A stretch of 64,000 nucleotides of DNA from Symbiodinium natans (Eukaryota > Sar > Dinophyceae > Suessiales > Symbiodiniaceae), in the NCBI GenBank assembly GCA_905221605.1, contig CAJNDS010000668.1, positions 622,055 to 686,054 of the forward strand, in the 5' to 3' direction. The position numbers and the translations under genes were made by a program. Positions 52,284 to 63,059 of the stretch are shown here, one piece after another. How positions within the stretch are numbered: the stretch's first letter is position 1; the number at the start of each line of letters is the position of its first letter. The notes beneath the pieces were generated by a model that did no database searches, was not told the origin of the DNA, and was given only the letters and a program-made list of their open reading frames with translations.

Positions 52284-52590
52284 TGCCGTAAACCCCAAAC
52301 CCTAAACCCCCAAAGGGGTTTAGGGGTTTGTTCCTAAACCCCTAAACCCCCAAACCCCTAAACCCCTAAACCCCCAAACCCCCAAACCCCCAAACCCCTA
52401 GACCCCTAAAGCCCTAAACCCCGAAACCCCTAAACCCTGAAACCCCTAAACCCCTAAAGCCCTAAAGCCCCAAACCCCCTAAACCCCTTAAACCCCTAAA
52501 CCCCCAAACCCCCAAACCCCCAAACCCCCAAACCCCTAAACCCCTAAACCCCTAAACCCCTAAACCCCTAAACCCTAAACCCTTAAACCC
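52284..52590 (+). repeat. CCCCTAAA/CCCCCAAA octamer array
   Basis: About 36 units, complementary in type to the TTTAGGGG array at 16.2 kb. Confidence 0.95.
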
Positions 52591-52617
52591 CCGCCTCGAG
52601 CGTTGAAGCCTTGGCCC

Positions 52618-52826
52618 ACTTGGAGGTTCATGGTGCTTACTAACCACTTATAACTGTACTTATAACCCTACTTATAACACCCCTAAAGGGCCTTATAGGG
52701 GTTATCCCAATTATAAGTAGGGTTATAAGTACAGTTACTCTAAACCCTAAACCCTAAACCCTAAACCCTAAACCCTAAACCCTAAACCCTAAACCCTCAG
52801 GTTAGTAAGTCCCATGAACCTTCAAG
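52618..52826. mobile_element. MITE-B2 split by a 62-bp telomeric tract
   Basis: Arms match the uninterrupted copies at 57098-57248 and 58056-58206 base for base on both sides (ACAGTTA left, GGTTAGTAAGT right). A CTCTAAACCC...CCCTCA tract (52738-52799) replaces TAAGT. Confidence 0.9.
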
Positions 52827-52919
52827 CACCCGAATGTCCCTGCAGGATGCTGGCCTGCCTGGCAAGATCGCGAGGACCAGCTCCCACCTTCGCTTTTTCG
52901 ACCTCTCGCATCCCATATG

Positions 52920-53012
52920 GGGTTTAGGGTTAGGGTTTAGGGTTTAGGGTTTAGGGTTTCGGGTTTAGGGTTTAGGGTTTAGGGTTTAGGGTTTAGGGTT
53001 TAGGGTTTAGGG
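52920..53012 (+). repeat. telomeric array (TTTAGGG)~13
   Basis: One TTTCGGG variant. It is followed by MITE-F at 53021. Confidence 0.97.
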
Positions 53013-55221
53013 ATACTATATGGGGTTTCCGAAATTGGGGGTACCTTCTTGGGGTCCTGATTATGAGGGAATCCGACTGTTTGGGGGTCTACTTTAGGGC
53101 CTGTTAGGGGTCCCCTATGTTCGTAAACCCCCATTTCGCTGCGATGCTGGTTGCTTCATCGGTAGGGAATCAGGTATTCTACACCTTCTACCCTCAACCC
53201 AATCGCAAGAGGGGATCCCAGGGAGGAGGGAAATCCTCAACCCTAAACCGACAGGGGAGGGGGCGGGGGGGCATACGCAGATGCTGGTGTATACAGAACC
53301 TTTACGGAAGAATTTAAGGTGGCGAATACCGTATACTTTCTAGTAAGAGCCAGAGATCATTGGGGTGCCGACTGGGGCTTCGTTTAGAGTCGGCCATTCC
53401 GGAGAGGAAGACTCTAAAGACGTCCCAGGTTTGGGTTCTGCAACCCCCCTAAACCCAAAACCCTTAGGGTTTAGGGTTTAAGGTTTAGGCCCTCAGTCCG
53501 GCTGCAAAAAAAAGGATTTAGGGTTTAGGGTTTAGGGTTTAGTAAGCCCAGGTTTAGGCGGGGTTCTGGTTCTGGGGCTTAAACTGCTTTCGATGATGCC
53601 CTGGAATGCAGGACAAGGCAAGCCTCAGATTCCGGCACGAATGGCAATTGGTGAAAATTCGGCCCAGAAAGCAGAGTTGATGTGTCGAGCCAGCGAAAGA
53701 GTCATGACAAGGCACTTAGGGCTTGGGTAGGTACATAGGAAATGAGGGGTTTAGATACCCTATAAAGTCCTTTAAAAGGGCTAGGGAGGGAGGTCCAAGG
53801 CCTCAAAGCACTACCAGGGGCGGCTTACCAGTCTCCGCCATGTACCCGAGCAGCCGTCGCGAGCGCCCTCGGGCAACGGTGATCCGAACACAGGCCGCCC
53901 GGGTTGGGCAATGAGGGAAGAAGCAGCACCCCTATATAGAAAGTCCTTTAAGGGATTGTGTAGGGTACCCATGATGTCAATTAAGCTGACTCATGTCCTT
54001 TTGCTTTGCTGCTACATGTTTCTCAAGACGCTGCGAAGTCATTTTGCGGATACACTTTCCCGACGTGGGTCCCACATGCCGTCGGGCACGCTCTAGAACT
54101 CGATTCCCTTCATTGCACAAGCAGGAGTATTCCTGACTTGAGTGGTATTGGAGTCGCTGGGTTAACTCCCAAGTCCTGGTAGAAAGCATGGAGCTCCGAT
54201 TCCTGCGGCCCCCGCTACTTGTACGTCAAAGTGCATTTGGTCTGCGGGATGTCAGCCCCAACACGGCGCAGACCCACATGCCCAGAAACTCGTTTAGGGT
54301 TTAGGGTGTAGGGTTTTAAGTTTAGTTTAGGGGCTGCTTCGGGATTCTCCTGAGGGGGTTCCATAATCACGACAAATGGGTCAATTCAGTGAGCTATTGT
54401 GGTAGTCGTCGCTTTCGGGGGAAGCAACCAAGCACCAGACCCGAAACTTCAAATGCCTTTAAACCAGATCCCCACAACGGAGATTTTGAAAGTACCCCCA
54501 AGCAAAAGCAACCGGGTACCCCAAAAAAGTACAGCTTTGTCTCTCCTTATGGGGGATACCTGGAGGCATGCACCCTCCCTCTAAACCCTAAACCCCAAAC
54601 CCTAAACCCTAAACCTGCCAAACCTTGACAAGGCCATGAGGCAGTCGCAGAGTGAGCCGGGGCTGGAGATCTCCAGGCTATCCTATAGGGCTCAGGGTTT
54701 AGGGTTTAGGGTTTAGGAGGTTTTGGGTGTAGGGTTTAGGGTCTAGGGGGCTTTGGGTTTAGGATTTAGAGTTTTGGGGCTTTCGGTCTCAGGCAGCTTC
54801 TCTGCGTACCTGCATATATAGTCTAAGGGCATGAGTCAAGACGTAATAAAAGTAATAGTAATAATGTATACTTCAATATAGTACACATGCGACTTAATAT
54901 ATCACAAAGCACATATATATATATATACATATAGATATGTATATATACATATATACATATCTATATACATATATTGGAAATATTTTTCAAAAGGCGACAG
55001 TTAACTCACTGCCACTACCTGGGAACTCCCTTCATGAGATTGTCCTTACACACTACAAAGCCCAACCCGGGGGAGCTGGGGTTTAGAGTTTAGGGTTTCG
55101 CGTGCATGTGCGGGGAGGGGGGGGGGGGGTGGGTGATCACCTCGCGAGTGGCTTGGCGTTATGGGTGTACTCAGGTTCCCAGAGCGAGACCAGCGAGACT
55201 TTCGCTTGGGAAGGATCCATG

Positions 55222-55372
55222 AGTTCCAATATGATACAGCATCAGATGCAATATAGCCCCTAAAGATACATTAGTTCCAATGTGATATAGCATAAGATGC
55301 AATATGGCCCCTAAAGATACATGAGTTCCAATATGATATAGCATAAGCTGCAACATAGCCCCAAAGGCAAAG
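55222..55372 (+). repeat. 51-bp tandem repeat, three copies
   Basis: AGTTCCAATATGATA-type units start at 55222, 55273 and 55324. On the minus strand this is a 17-residue repeat (LMLYHIGTHVSLGAILH) in an ORF 55171-55356. Coding status unknown. Confidence 0.9.
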
Positions 55373-55913
55373 TAAGGTATCGTCGCCCATTGGGGCCTTG
55401 GGCTCTGGGCAGCTCCTGCAGGCCCAACCTAGACATCTCAGGGTTGGCAGGGAGAGAGGGTTTAGGGTTTAGGGTTTAGAGAGAAAAAACCCAAAGACGG
55501 AGACGGACAGTGAGAACGAGCGCAAGAGCGAGAGAGAGTGAGAGTGAGAGTGAGAGTAGGTGGGCAGAAACATCCCAGAACCCTAGACCCGTAGTGTTTC
55601 CATTACTCATTTTGTGTGACCCTTATGTGCCTTGTAGGGTACCCTTTAGTTGACCAGGACCTGAACCCGTAAGTTCAACACGCCCAAACTCCAAGCCCTG
55701 AACCCTGTAAACTCCACAAACCCTGAAGCCTTTCAGGCAAGACAACATCGAGGCCAAAACCTCACAGACCTGTGCAGTTGCTTGGGAGAGGAGGGCCTGT
55801 TGCGGGTTGTAGGGTTTAGGGCTATAGCAGAGGGAGGATTCTTGGGAAATTCTGCTTCGAAGTTCCCCTTGGAGCACCAGCCAGGGAAGAATAGAGCTCC
55901 GGCCCCTAAACCC

Positions 55914-56005
55914 CTCAACCCTCAACCCTCAACCCTAAACCCTCAACCCTCAACCCTAAACCCTCAACCCTCAACCCTAAACCCTAAACCCTCAACCTTG
56001 AACCC
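55914..56005 (+). repeat. CCCTCAA/CCCTAAA array
   Basis: About 13 units alternating CCCTCAA and CCCTAAA. Confidence 0.95.
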
Positions 56006-56060
56006 CAAACCCTGATCAAAGAGCATGAGGGTTTTGGAGCTAAGAGTTGAGGGTGTAAGG

Positions 56061-56196
56061 TTGGCATGCTCCCCCTTATACTAACAGCTCCTTTATAGGG
56101 ATTATAGTCGGGGGGGGGGGTCCCTTAATCGGGGGTACTATAATGGGGTTACTATAATCCCTATTAAGAGCTGTTAGTATAAGGGGGACGTCCTGA
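56061..56196. mobile_element. MITE-A with extra internal palindrome
   Basis: TTGGCATGCTCCCCCTTATA ... GTATAAGGGGGACGTCCTGA with a G-run insertion in the centre. Flanks GTGTAAGG / GTTTAAGG (7/8). Confidence 0.85.
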
Positions 56197-57097
56197 GTTT
56201 AAGGTTCAGGTCTTTTGCCAGCGGCTCAGCCAGGGAGAGCTTCGTGCAAGGCATGTCAGGTGGTTGACACGAGGGGTTTCTAGGAGCCAAGCCCTAAGCG
56301 TTTGGGCATGGAGTGTAACATGTTTTTTGTTGGTCGAATTTCCGGCCAGGACCCTAAACCCTAATATAGGGGCCTTATTAATTAGAATAGTTTTTTTTGG
56401 GGGGGGGATTATAGCATACTGCTAAAGGCACCATAAGGGTATACTAGCAGTAATTATTCCACACCATAAACCCGGGTCGAGCGCTCAAGGTCCCGACAGG
56501 CTTCGCAGTAAGGGGTTCGTTTTCGAATTTCCAGCCGGGTATTCCCCAGAGTCCGGGTTGAGGGGTTTTATTTAGGGTTTAGGGTTTAGGGTTTAGGGTT
56601 CAGGGTTCAGGGTTCAGGGTTTAGGGTTGAGGTCAGGGTTTTTGCCTTTGAAATGACGTAAAGAGTCTGGGTTCAAAATTGGTTTCAAAGGCTTTGGGTT
56701 TCGGGATCTTCCCCGTGCAGGGTTTGGAGTGCGCGGATGGGAGGTATGGAGCAATCTCGTTTAGAGTCCTGCCTTTTGGAGACAAACCCCATAGGCATCG
56801 ACTACCTAGGGAGCACAAGAACCTTCAAGTGTTGTATCGTTTCAGCCCAGTACCCTGCAATTAGGAATATGCCTCCAACGTGATCGTCGGTATGAAACAG
56901 GCTCGTCTTCCAACATAAACCTACTAACCCTTTCTATTCCTTCGTTAAAGGGTTTCTGCGATCCAGGCGGCTGCGGCGCAGGTCGATTTCTTTGATTGCA
57001 GCTTGGCGACTCTCGATTTTCGGGCGCCTGAATTTCAGGAGTTGGGGAATTCTGAGATTTGGCCCCGATCGCCTAAACCCTGACCCCTTAAACCCTT

Positions 57098-57248
57098 CTT
57101 GGAGGTTCATGGTACTTACTAACCAATTATAACTGTACTTATAACCCCACTTATAATACCACTAAAGGGCCTTACAGGGGTTATCCCAATTATAAGTAGG
57201 GTTATAAGCTCAGTTACAAGTGGTTAGTAAGTACCATGAACCTCCAAG
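57098..57248. mobile_element. MITE-B2 with 9-bp target duplication in telomere-like sequence
   Basis: CTTGGAGGTTCATGGTACTT ... GTACCATGAACCTCCAAG. Flanks TAAACCCTT at 57089-57097 and 57249-57257 are identical. Confidence 0.92.
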
Positions 57249-57351
57249 TAAACCCTTTAGACGGGGGTTTCGGAGGATTTGGGGGTTTTGGGCTTCCATG
57301 CTGCGAGCCTTGCCCAACCCCCCCAAAGCTCTCTTTCCTAGAAAGCCGGGT

Positions 57352-57440
57352 TTAGGGTTCGGTGTGTAGGGTTTAGGGTTTAGGGTTTAGGGTTTAGGGT
57401 TTAGGGTTTAGGGTTTAGGGTTTAGGGTTTAGGGTTTATA
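57352..57440 (+). repeat. telomeric array (TTTAGGG)~11
   Basis: Mostly perfect units. Confidence 0.95.
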
Positions 57441-58055
57441 TAGGGTTTCGGGTGTAGGATTTAGGGTTTAAGGGGCCATGCGTCACAAAAACCGACAGGG
57501 CCCGAAAGCCCTCCTGAGCCTTATACTCCTTATCACAGGGGATGGCGTGTATGGTCAGGCTTTGTAAGCCCTGAACCCTAAACCCTACACCTTAAAACCT
57601 AAATCCTAGACCCTACACCCTATAAACCCCATAAACCCTATAAAGCCTATAGACCCTATAAACCCCATAAACCCGAAACCCCAAACCAGATTCGGAACCA
57701 AGCATCGTGAGTTGTGATCTGGTTCGCCCAGGGTTTCTGCAGTTTGGGTTGGGGTCTCAGGGTCGAAGGAAGGTTTAGGGCCTTTAGGGAGTTGGGGTTC
57801 AGGGTTACAGGCTTTGCAGATTCAGGGCCCGGTTTTTTTTGGGTTTGGGAGGGCCCCTCTTGGACAGCCGAGGTTCAAAGGAGCTGAAGACGGAACCTCC
57901 GACTGCTTTGGGCGGGTATCTGATCATGCAGGAGAAGAAGCAGGAGAGAAAACTGCAGGCACTGGGGTGTGTGCGGGATGACGCTCTCTTGGCAGTAGGC
58001 TGACGTTCTGTGTAGAAACCGGACATTCGCAACGCAGCATCGTTATGCTGCTGTA

Positions 58056-58206
58056 CTTGAAGGTTCATGGTACCTACTAACCAATTATAACTGTACTTAT
58101 AACCCTACTTATAATACCCCTAAAGGGCCTTATAGGGGTTATCCCAATTACAAGTAGGGTTATAAGTACAGTTATAAGTGGTTAGTAAGTAGCATGAACC
58201 TTCAAG
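58056..58206. mobile_element. MITE-B2 copy
   Basis: CTTGAAGGTTCATGGTACCT ... GTAGCATGAACCTTCAAG, about 93% identical to the 57-kb copy. No clear target duplication. Confidence 0.9.
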
Positions 58207-58276
58207 TAACTAACTGTTCGACATTCCGATAAAACAGAGCCTGCCGCTTTCAAAACATGGGCTCATGCCAGGGCAC

Positions 58277-58392
58277 CCAGTTCTTTGTCATAGTTGGGTA
58301 ACATTTTACATTTTTAAGGGTACTTAAACCCAATAAGGAATATACATTTAAAATGTTTAATACTATACCAACCATGAACTAGAGTTACCTCA
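58277..58392 (+). mobile_element. second copy of the cyclin introner
   Basis: GTTCTTTGTCATAGTTGGGT ... CCAACCATGAACTAGAG, with the same interior words (AACATTTTACATTT, AAGGGTAC, AATAAGGAATA). GT at the left end; AG at the right. No flanking exons established. Confidence 0.75.
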
Positions 58393-58399
58393 AGCAAGA

Positions 58400-59640
58400 C
58401 CTTTAGAATTAGGCCCTTGCAGCTCTTTTGCACCCTAAGCTCCAGAACGTCCTAACTCTCCGGGCCCCTAAACACCCAGCTCAACCGGCAACCTCAAAAC
58501 TCCTTCCCTCAAAGCCCTTCGTTGGCTCACTAGCATTGCCAACACACACTTTGAGGATAACGTGGGTATGTGAAAGTAGGGTCAAGTGTGGTAACTGTAC
58601 TTGTAGCCGCATAGTCCTGTTTAATGGTCCAACCCTGAACCCTGAACCCTAAACCCAAGCAGGCTTGGTTGAACACTCCGGCGCACCTGCGGCCAGCTCC
58701 CAGTCCCACTGACATGGGCTGCCACTGGGCGCGCAGTTGGCGAAGTTAACCCAGAGCCCTCCAACGCCCCCTTACTGCGTGGTGAACTCCTTGAACAACC
58801 TCAAACCATATAGGGGTCTGTGTATCAAGCATGTAGGGGTCCGTGTATGATGATGAAAAGGTGTGTTCCTTAATTGAGGGGTCTGAGGGGCTCTTCGGGC
58901 AGAGGCTTCGGGAGTTTGGGGTTTTGCCGAAGGGGCTTGTGCAACCACGTGGTTTTGCTTTTTACAGTGATACCGGAGCAAGAACTAAACACGCAGAGGT
59001 TGAAGGATCCTTGCAGAGTTTGCAGGGTTTTAAGGTCAACAAAGCAACCGGAATTCAGAGAGGGAGAGAGTGAGCATGGTTTTCGCCACAAAGATGGGCC
59101 CGTAGATTGGGTCAGCCCCCTTCTTATATGTTCCCACCCTGATCTGCTTCAAACATAGGCACCCTTTGACCAGGCATGCCAAACTATGAGACGGAAATGG
59201 CGCGAGGACAGGTCGGTCGGTGCTATGAACACGACCAAAGGGCAGACAAAGCCAGACACTCTACTGAGTCTACTACCTGCCAATTCTTTGTGGTGCTTTA
59301 CTGTAACTTTAGATCCTTAGCCTTTTTGGGTTTTTTGGGTTTCTTAGTAAGGCAGCTAAAAATTTAGTTTATAGCTACCTCCTAAGTGCTGCCCAGAATT
59401 TAGGGTTTAGGATTTAAGGTTTTGGGTTTAGGGTTTAGGGTTGCAGCTTGGAACATCAAAGTCAGAGGGTTGAGTCTGGGGATCAGAATGGGTTGTTTGC
59501 TGCACGCTGTGGGTGCACCTGAGCCACTCGGAGTGTTCCCAAACGGAAGTAACGACCGCTCGTCAACCTACTACCCTACAGAGGCTTGTGTTTTTAAAAG
59601 CTCTACACTGTAGTCCACCACTAGGCCCGCAGTGGACAGG
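58400..59640. other. repeat-poor region without a supported gene
   Basis: Overlapping 60-95 codon ORFs on both strands; none shows a convincing splice chain. A short TTTAGGG tract lies at 59400-59442. Confidence 0.35.
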
Positions 59641-59662
59641 CTAGCCAGCTTGCTTGTACGAT

Positions 59663-59748
59663 TGGCTATTAGGCCTTAACATCCCCACAATGAACCCTAT
59701 AAAGGGCCTTTTCAGGGATTATAGTGTATAATAGCCCCTCCTGGTATG
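59663..59748. mobile_element. MITE-D copy
   Basis: GGCTATTAGGCCTTAACATC ... GTATAATAGCCCCTCC. Short inverted ends GGCTATTA/TAATAGCC. Confidence 0.7.
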
Positions 59749-60502
59749 CAGGACTCAAGCTCCCAGTGCAGAAAGCAGTTGATCCAAAATGGTCCACGGA
59801 GCTGAAGAAGGTGAATGCGAGCCTCTGCTGGAGTCGGCACACGCACACGCACAGAAAACCCTAAACCCTAAACCCTAAACCCTAAACCCTAAACCCTGAA
59901 CTGCCCTAAACCCAAAGCAAGGACTTAACACAAACAGACACACAAGCGAAAACAAGCATGCAAGCCAACAAGCAGGCAAGCAACAAACACGTACAAGCAC
60001 ACTCGCACACTGACACGGTAGCTGATACTCACGTGCCCGTAGCATAACCGTAACATACATTGAAATTGTTGTACGTACATTGCGCTAGGCAGTCGCCTTT
60101 CATGAACTTCAGAAGCAAACGGGGCATAAATACATTCAGTCCACATACTGAGAAAGTATCTACGTGCTGGTATTCACTATGCCTTCAGTTATATGTGTTG
60201 AAGCCACATTCTGTACATCACAATGAGCGTTTTGAAACCGGCTGAATTCAGTCGCCCTGGTTGGACTAATCATGAGTATTTGGCAGCATTTGCTAGACTT
60301 AATGAGAACGGATGACGGTGCTTGCATACATCAATGCAGACATTTATTGCCGCACTTTAGTGATGGAGGTGTGGTGCTGAGACGGTTTCGCTTCTTCATT
60401 GCGCTTTAGCTGTGTCGAATGCCGTGCCTTCCTGCTTCTCCGCATGAGCCCCACCAGTAAGGCTTCGCCCATTCCCCTTGAGTTTCTTTCAAGAGGCAGA
60501 AG

Positions 60503-60535
60503 TTGGGACTGTTAGCATAGGGGGGAACATCCCAA
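60503..60535. mobile_element. 33-bp deletion derivative of MITE-A with 8-bp duplication
   Basis: TTGGG joined directly to ACTGTTAGCATAGGGGGG and AACATCCCAA. Flanks GGCAGAAG / GGCATAAG (7/8). Confidence 0.75.
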
Positions 60536-60869
60536 GGCATAAGCCTTGCTTATCCAGCTGAGGAAAGTCGGTGCCTGCATCAAGTACCAGAACAACCTGT
60601 CATCTTCAATGCTCACGCCTCGGAATGGTCGTTCTGTTAGTCAGGATCCTGCTCGGGTCAGGTCACTTGAAACCCTAAACTCTAAACCCTAAACCCTAGA
60701 CCAAGTTCAGGCAGGCGGATACCCTCAACTCCGTGCCCGGGCGAGTGGCCAAAAAGCCTCAACCATTCAGTGCTCCTAACTTGCAGCACATGGGCATTTC
60801 CCAAAATAAGGAAACCCTAATATGCCCCGAACATATTATAATCCTTACTATAGGAGCCACAAAAAAAGG

Positions 60870-60919
60870 GTAACCCTAAACCCTAAACCCTAAACCCTAA
60901 ACCCTAAACCCTAAACCCC
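60870..60919 (+). repeat. telomeric array (CCCTAAA)7
   Basis: Perfect units. Confidence 0.95.
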
Positions 60920-61085
60920 ATTTTCCGAAACCCCCACATCTTGTGAGGCGCTGGAACATCTCCCTGCGATATCATGTTTTAGCCTCCAAGAGCAGAGCTC
61001 TCTGAGCTCCCTAAATATTTAGGGTTTAGAGTTTTATAGGGTTTAGGGTTTAGGGTGTTTGCTTCAATCCCCCCCCCCCCCCCCC

Positions 61086-61193
61086 CCCCCCCGCGCCCAC
61101 CCCGTCAAAAAGAAGAAAGACTCTTCCCCGTATAAAAGGTGCTACAGGGATTGTAATCTTTTTTTGGGGGGGTTCTTAAGCAAGTAGTAGGTG
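61086..61193. mobile_element. MITE-E copy, left end replaced by poly-C
   Basis: AAAAAGAAGAAAGACTCTTC ... GGGGTTCTTAAGCAAGTAGTAG. A 22-C run abuts the left side. Confidence 0.65.
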
Positions 61194-61359
61194 TTTGAGG
61201 CAACTTTGCATTTTTCAAGTTGGAAATTTAACTGGTTGGATCAGAACTGGCGCCAGCTGGACGGCGCCTTTCAAGACTGCGCCTCTCTAGGGACCTGATT
61301 CAAAACGGTTTAGGGTTTTGGGTTTTGGGTTTTAGGGTTTAGGGTTTAGGGTTTAGGGT

Positions 61360-61430
61360 AGTTCCCCCTATGGGGATTCTAGTACCTCCCACCATTAAGG
61401 AGCTGTTAGGATAAGGGGGGAACCTCCCAA
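61360..61430. mobile_element. truncated MITE-A next to a telomeric tract
   Basis: AGTTCCCCCTATGGGGATTC ... GGATAAGGGGGGAACCTCCCAA. GTTTAGGG occurs on both sides (61351-61358, 61431-61438), so the target may have been telomeric repeat. Confidence 0.7.
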
Positions 61431-62515
61431 GTTTAGGGCTCTTGGGCTCTATGGATTGTTTAGTGGGACCCAAAAACAAATGCCGCGAACCCAGGCCCGG
61501 TCAGATCTCGCCGGAGCTCCCATTTATGTGGAAGAAAGCTGCTTGGCGGAAAGGTGCTGTCTCACGAGGGTTTAGCTTTGTTTCGATTTTTGTGGGGGAG
61601 AGTAAAGGGTTTGTTTTTTTTCAGGGTTTAGGGACCTCAGTCCACGCTTCATAAACGGGTGATTTTTTGCTTCCTGGAGGGAAGTTGCAGGTGTGCCGGC
61701 AGCCTCAAAGTCCGTTGCTCACAAGGGGTTTAGGGTTTAGGTTTCAAGCTGGTCGGCACCTCATGATTGGCAAACCTTCCTGTCAGAGCGCAGCACGGGT
61801 TGTTCAGCACCTACGCCAGAAACGATCTCCGTATCTGTACCCCAGCAAGCCCGAAACACAAAACCTGATGTGTTGGCTAAGTTGGGTATTGAGCGTCTGT
61901 GTTCGGCTGCTATTCAACTTTATGCCAACAACCCTAGTCAGGGTACTTATAACCCTACCCATGCAAGTCAAAGTCACCCGACACCACCTGCGAGGACTAC
62001 CTCTCAAATCCACCGACGCCGCATTTCGTGCCGGGGCGCCGCCCCGTTCACCCAGCAGACCGTCCCCTTCTGTAGTGGCCAATGACCCTTTTCGGGTCGC
62101 GGGTCAGGGTCATTTTCTGGGGTACCCAGAGAGCCTCAATGAAGGACATTTCCTTCAAGCGTGTAAGCCGTCCTGGATCTCTACGCATGATGTAAGTTCT
62201 GTGTGCTTCGACAACAGACTAGGACCCGTAGTAGGCCTTTATTCCCTTCATTTACGGTTTAGGTTCCCTTATAACCCCCTTTAAAGTAGACCACACAGGA
62301 CACCATTATATTCCTAGGTTACTCTTGGGTCTAGAAGAAAGGGTATGGACTTGCAAGGTGTAGAGTACGGCTTCCCCGTGGTCCTCTTTTCAGAACATGT
62401 GTGTGTGTGTGTGCAGGGGGCAGGCTGAAAATGTCGCCGAGCGAGTGTGGAAGATGTGGTCCTTTTGTTGACACCACCAGCTTTGCAGATCGGCAGAGGG
62501 CAACTAGGGCAATAA

Positions 62516-62740
62516 GAGCTTAAGATCAGGGTATCCTGGTGTTCTGAGCGCTGCAAGAAATTGAATGTCTCTGGCATCGACCTTCAGGAAGTTGTTGCTT
62601 TTATGGCTCTGCCTGAAGAAGTGGAGTTCCTCGTAGGCATTTGGCATGTTCAGGAAGATGATCCAGAGCACAAGGGGTGGTTTCACCGCATAAAAGCAGC
62701 ACCAAAGGTGCTGGCGGAGCCTTTGTGTGACATTGCGCTG
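62516..62740 (+). CDS. candidate exon, soluble protein
   Basis: The frame without ATG reads LNVSGIDLQEVVAFMALPE, EVEFLVGIWHVQEDDPEH, KGWFHRIKAAPKVLAEPLC, DIALLKE, then enters a (GA)n microsatellite. Balanced composition suggests a real exon. Acceptor possibly GATCAG at 62529. No family recognised. Confidence 0.35.
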
Positions 62741-63059
62741 CTAAAAGAGAGAGAGGGGGAGAGAGAGAGAGAGAGACAGACAGCGTTTGCAGTGTCAAAG
62801 CATGTCTTATCCGCCATCGAAGGTCTGTCATGGCTCTGGCTTTACTGTTCGACTTCGACTGATTTCGGGTTGGTAAGCATCGGCGGAACGGTTGATCGCA
62901 GTACCCAAAACCCTGGACCCCCTATTGCTATTTTTCCTGCAGCTCTCATTCGTACTACCTTCATTGTTGGTACTTCTACTACCATTGTTACTATTGTACC
63001 CGCTTGTCTGTTGAACTCCTGTGACTATCAGTACCTGTTTTGTCATTCTTGTCATCCCT

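Noticed and set aside
61667-62284. 205-codon plus-strand ORF
   Set aside because: No ATG-linked context, includes translated telomeric repeat (RGLGFRFQAG), composition not protein-like over its length.
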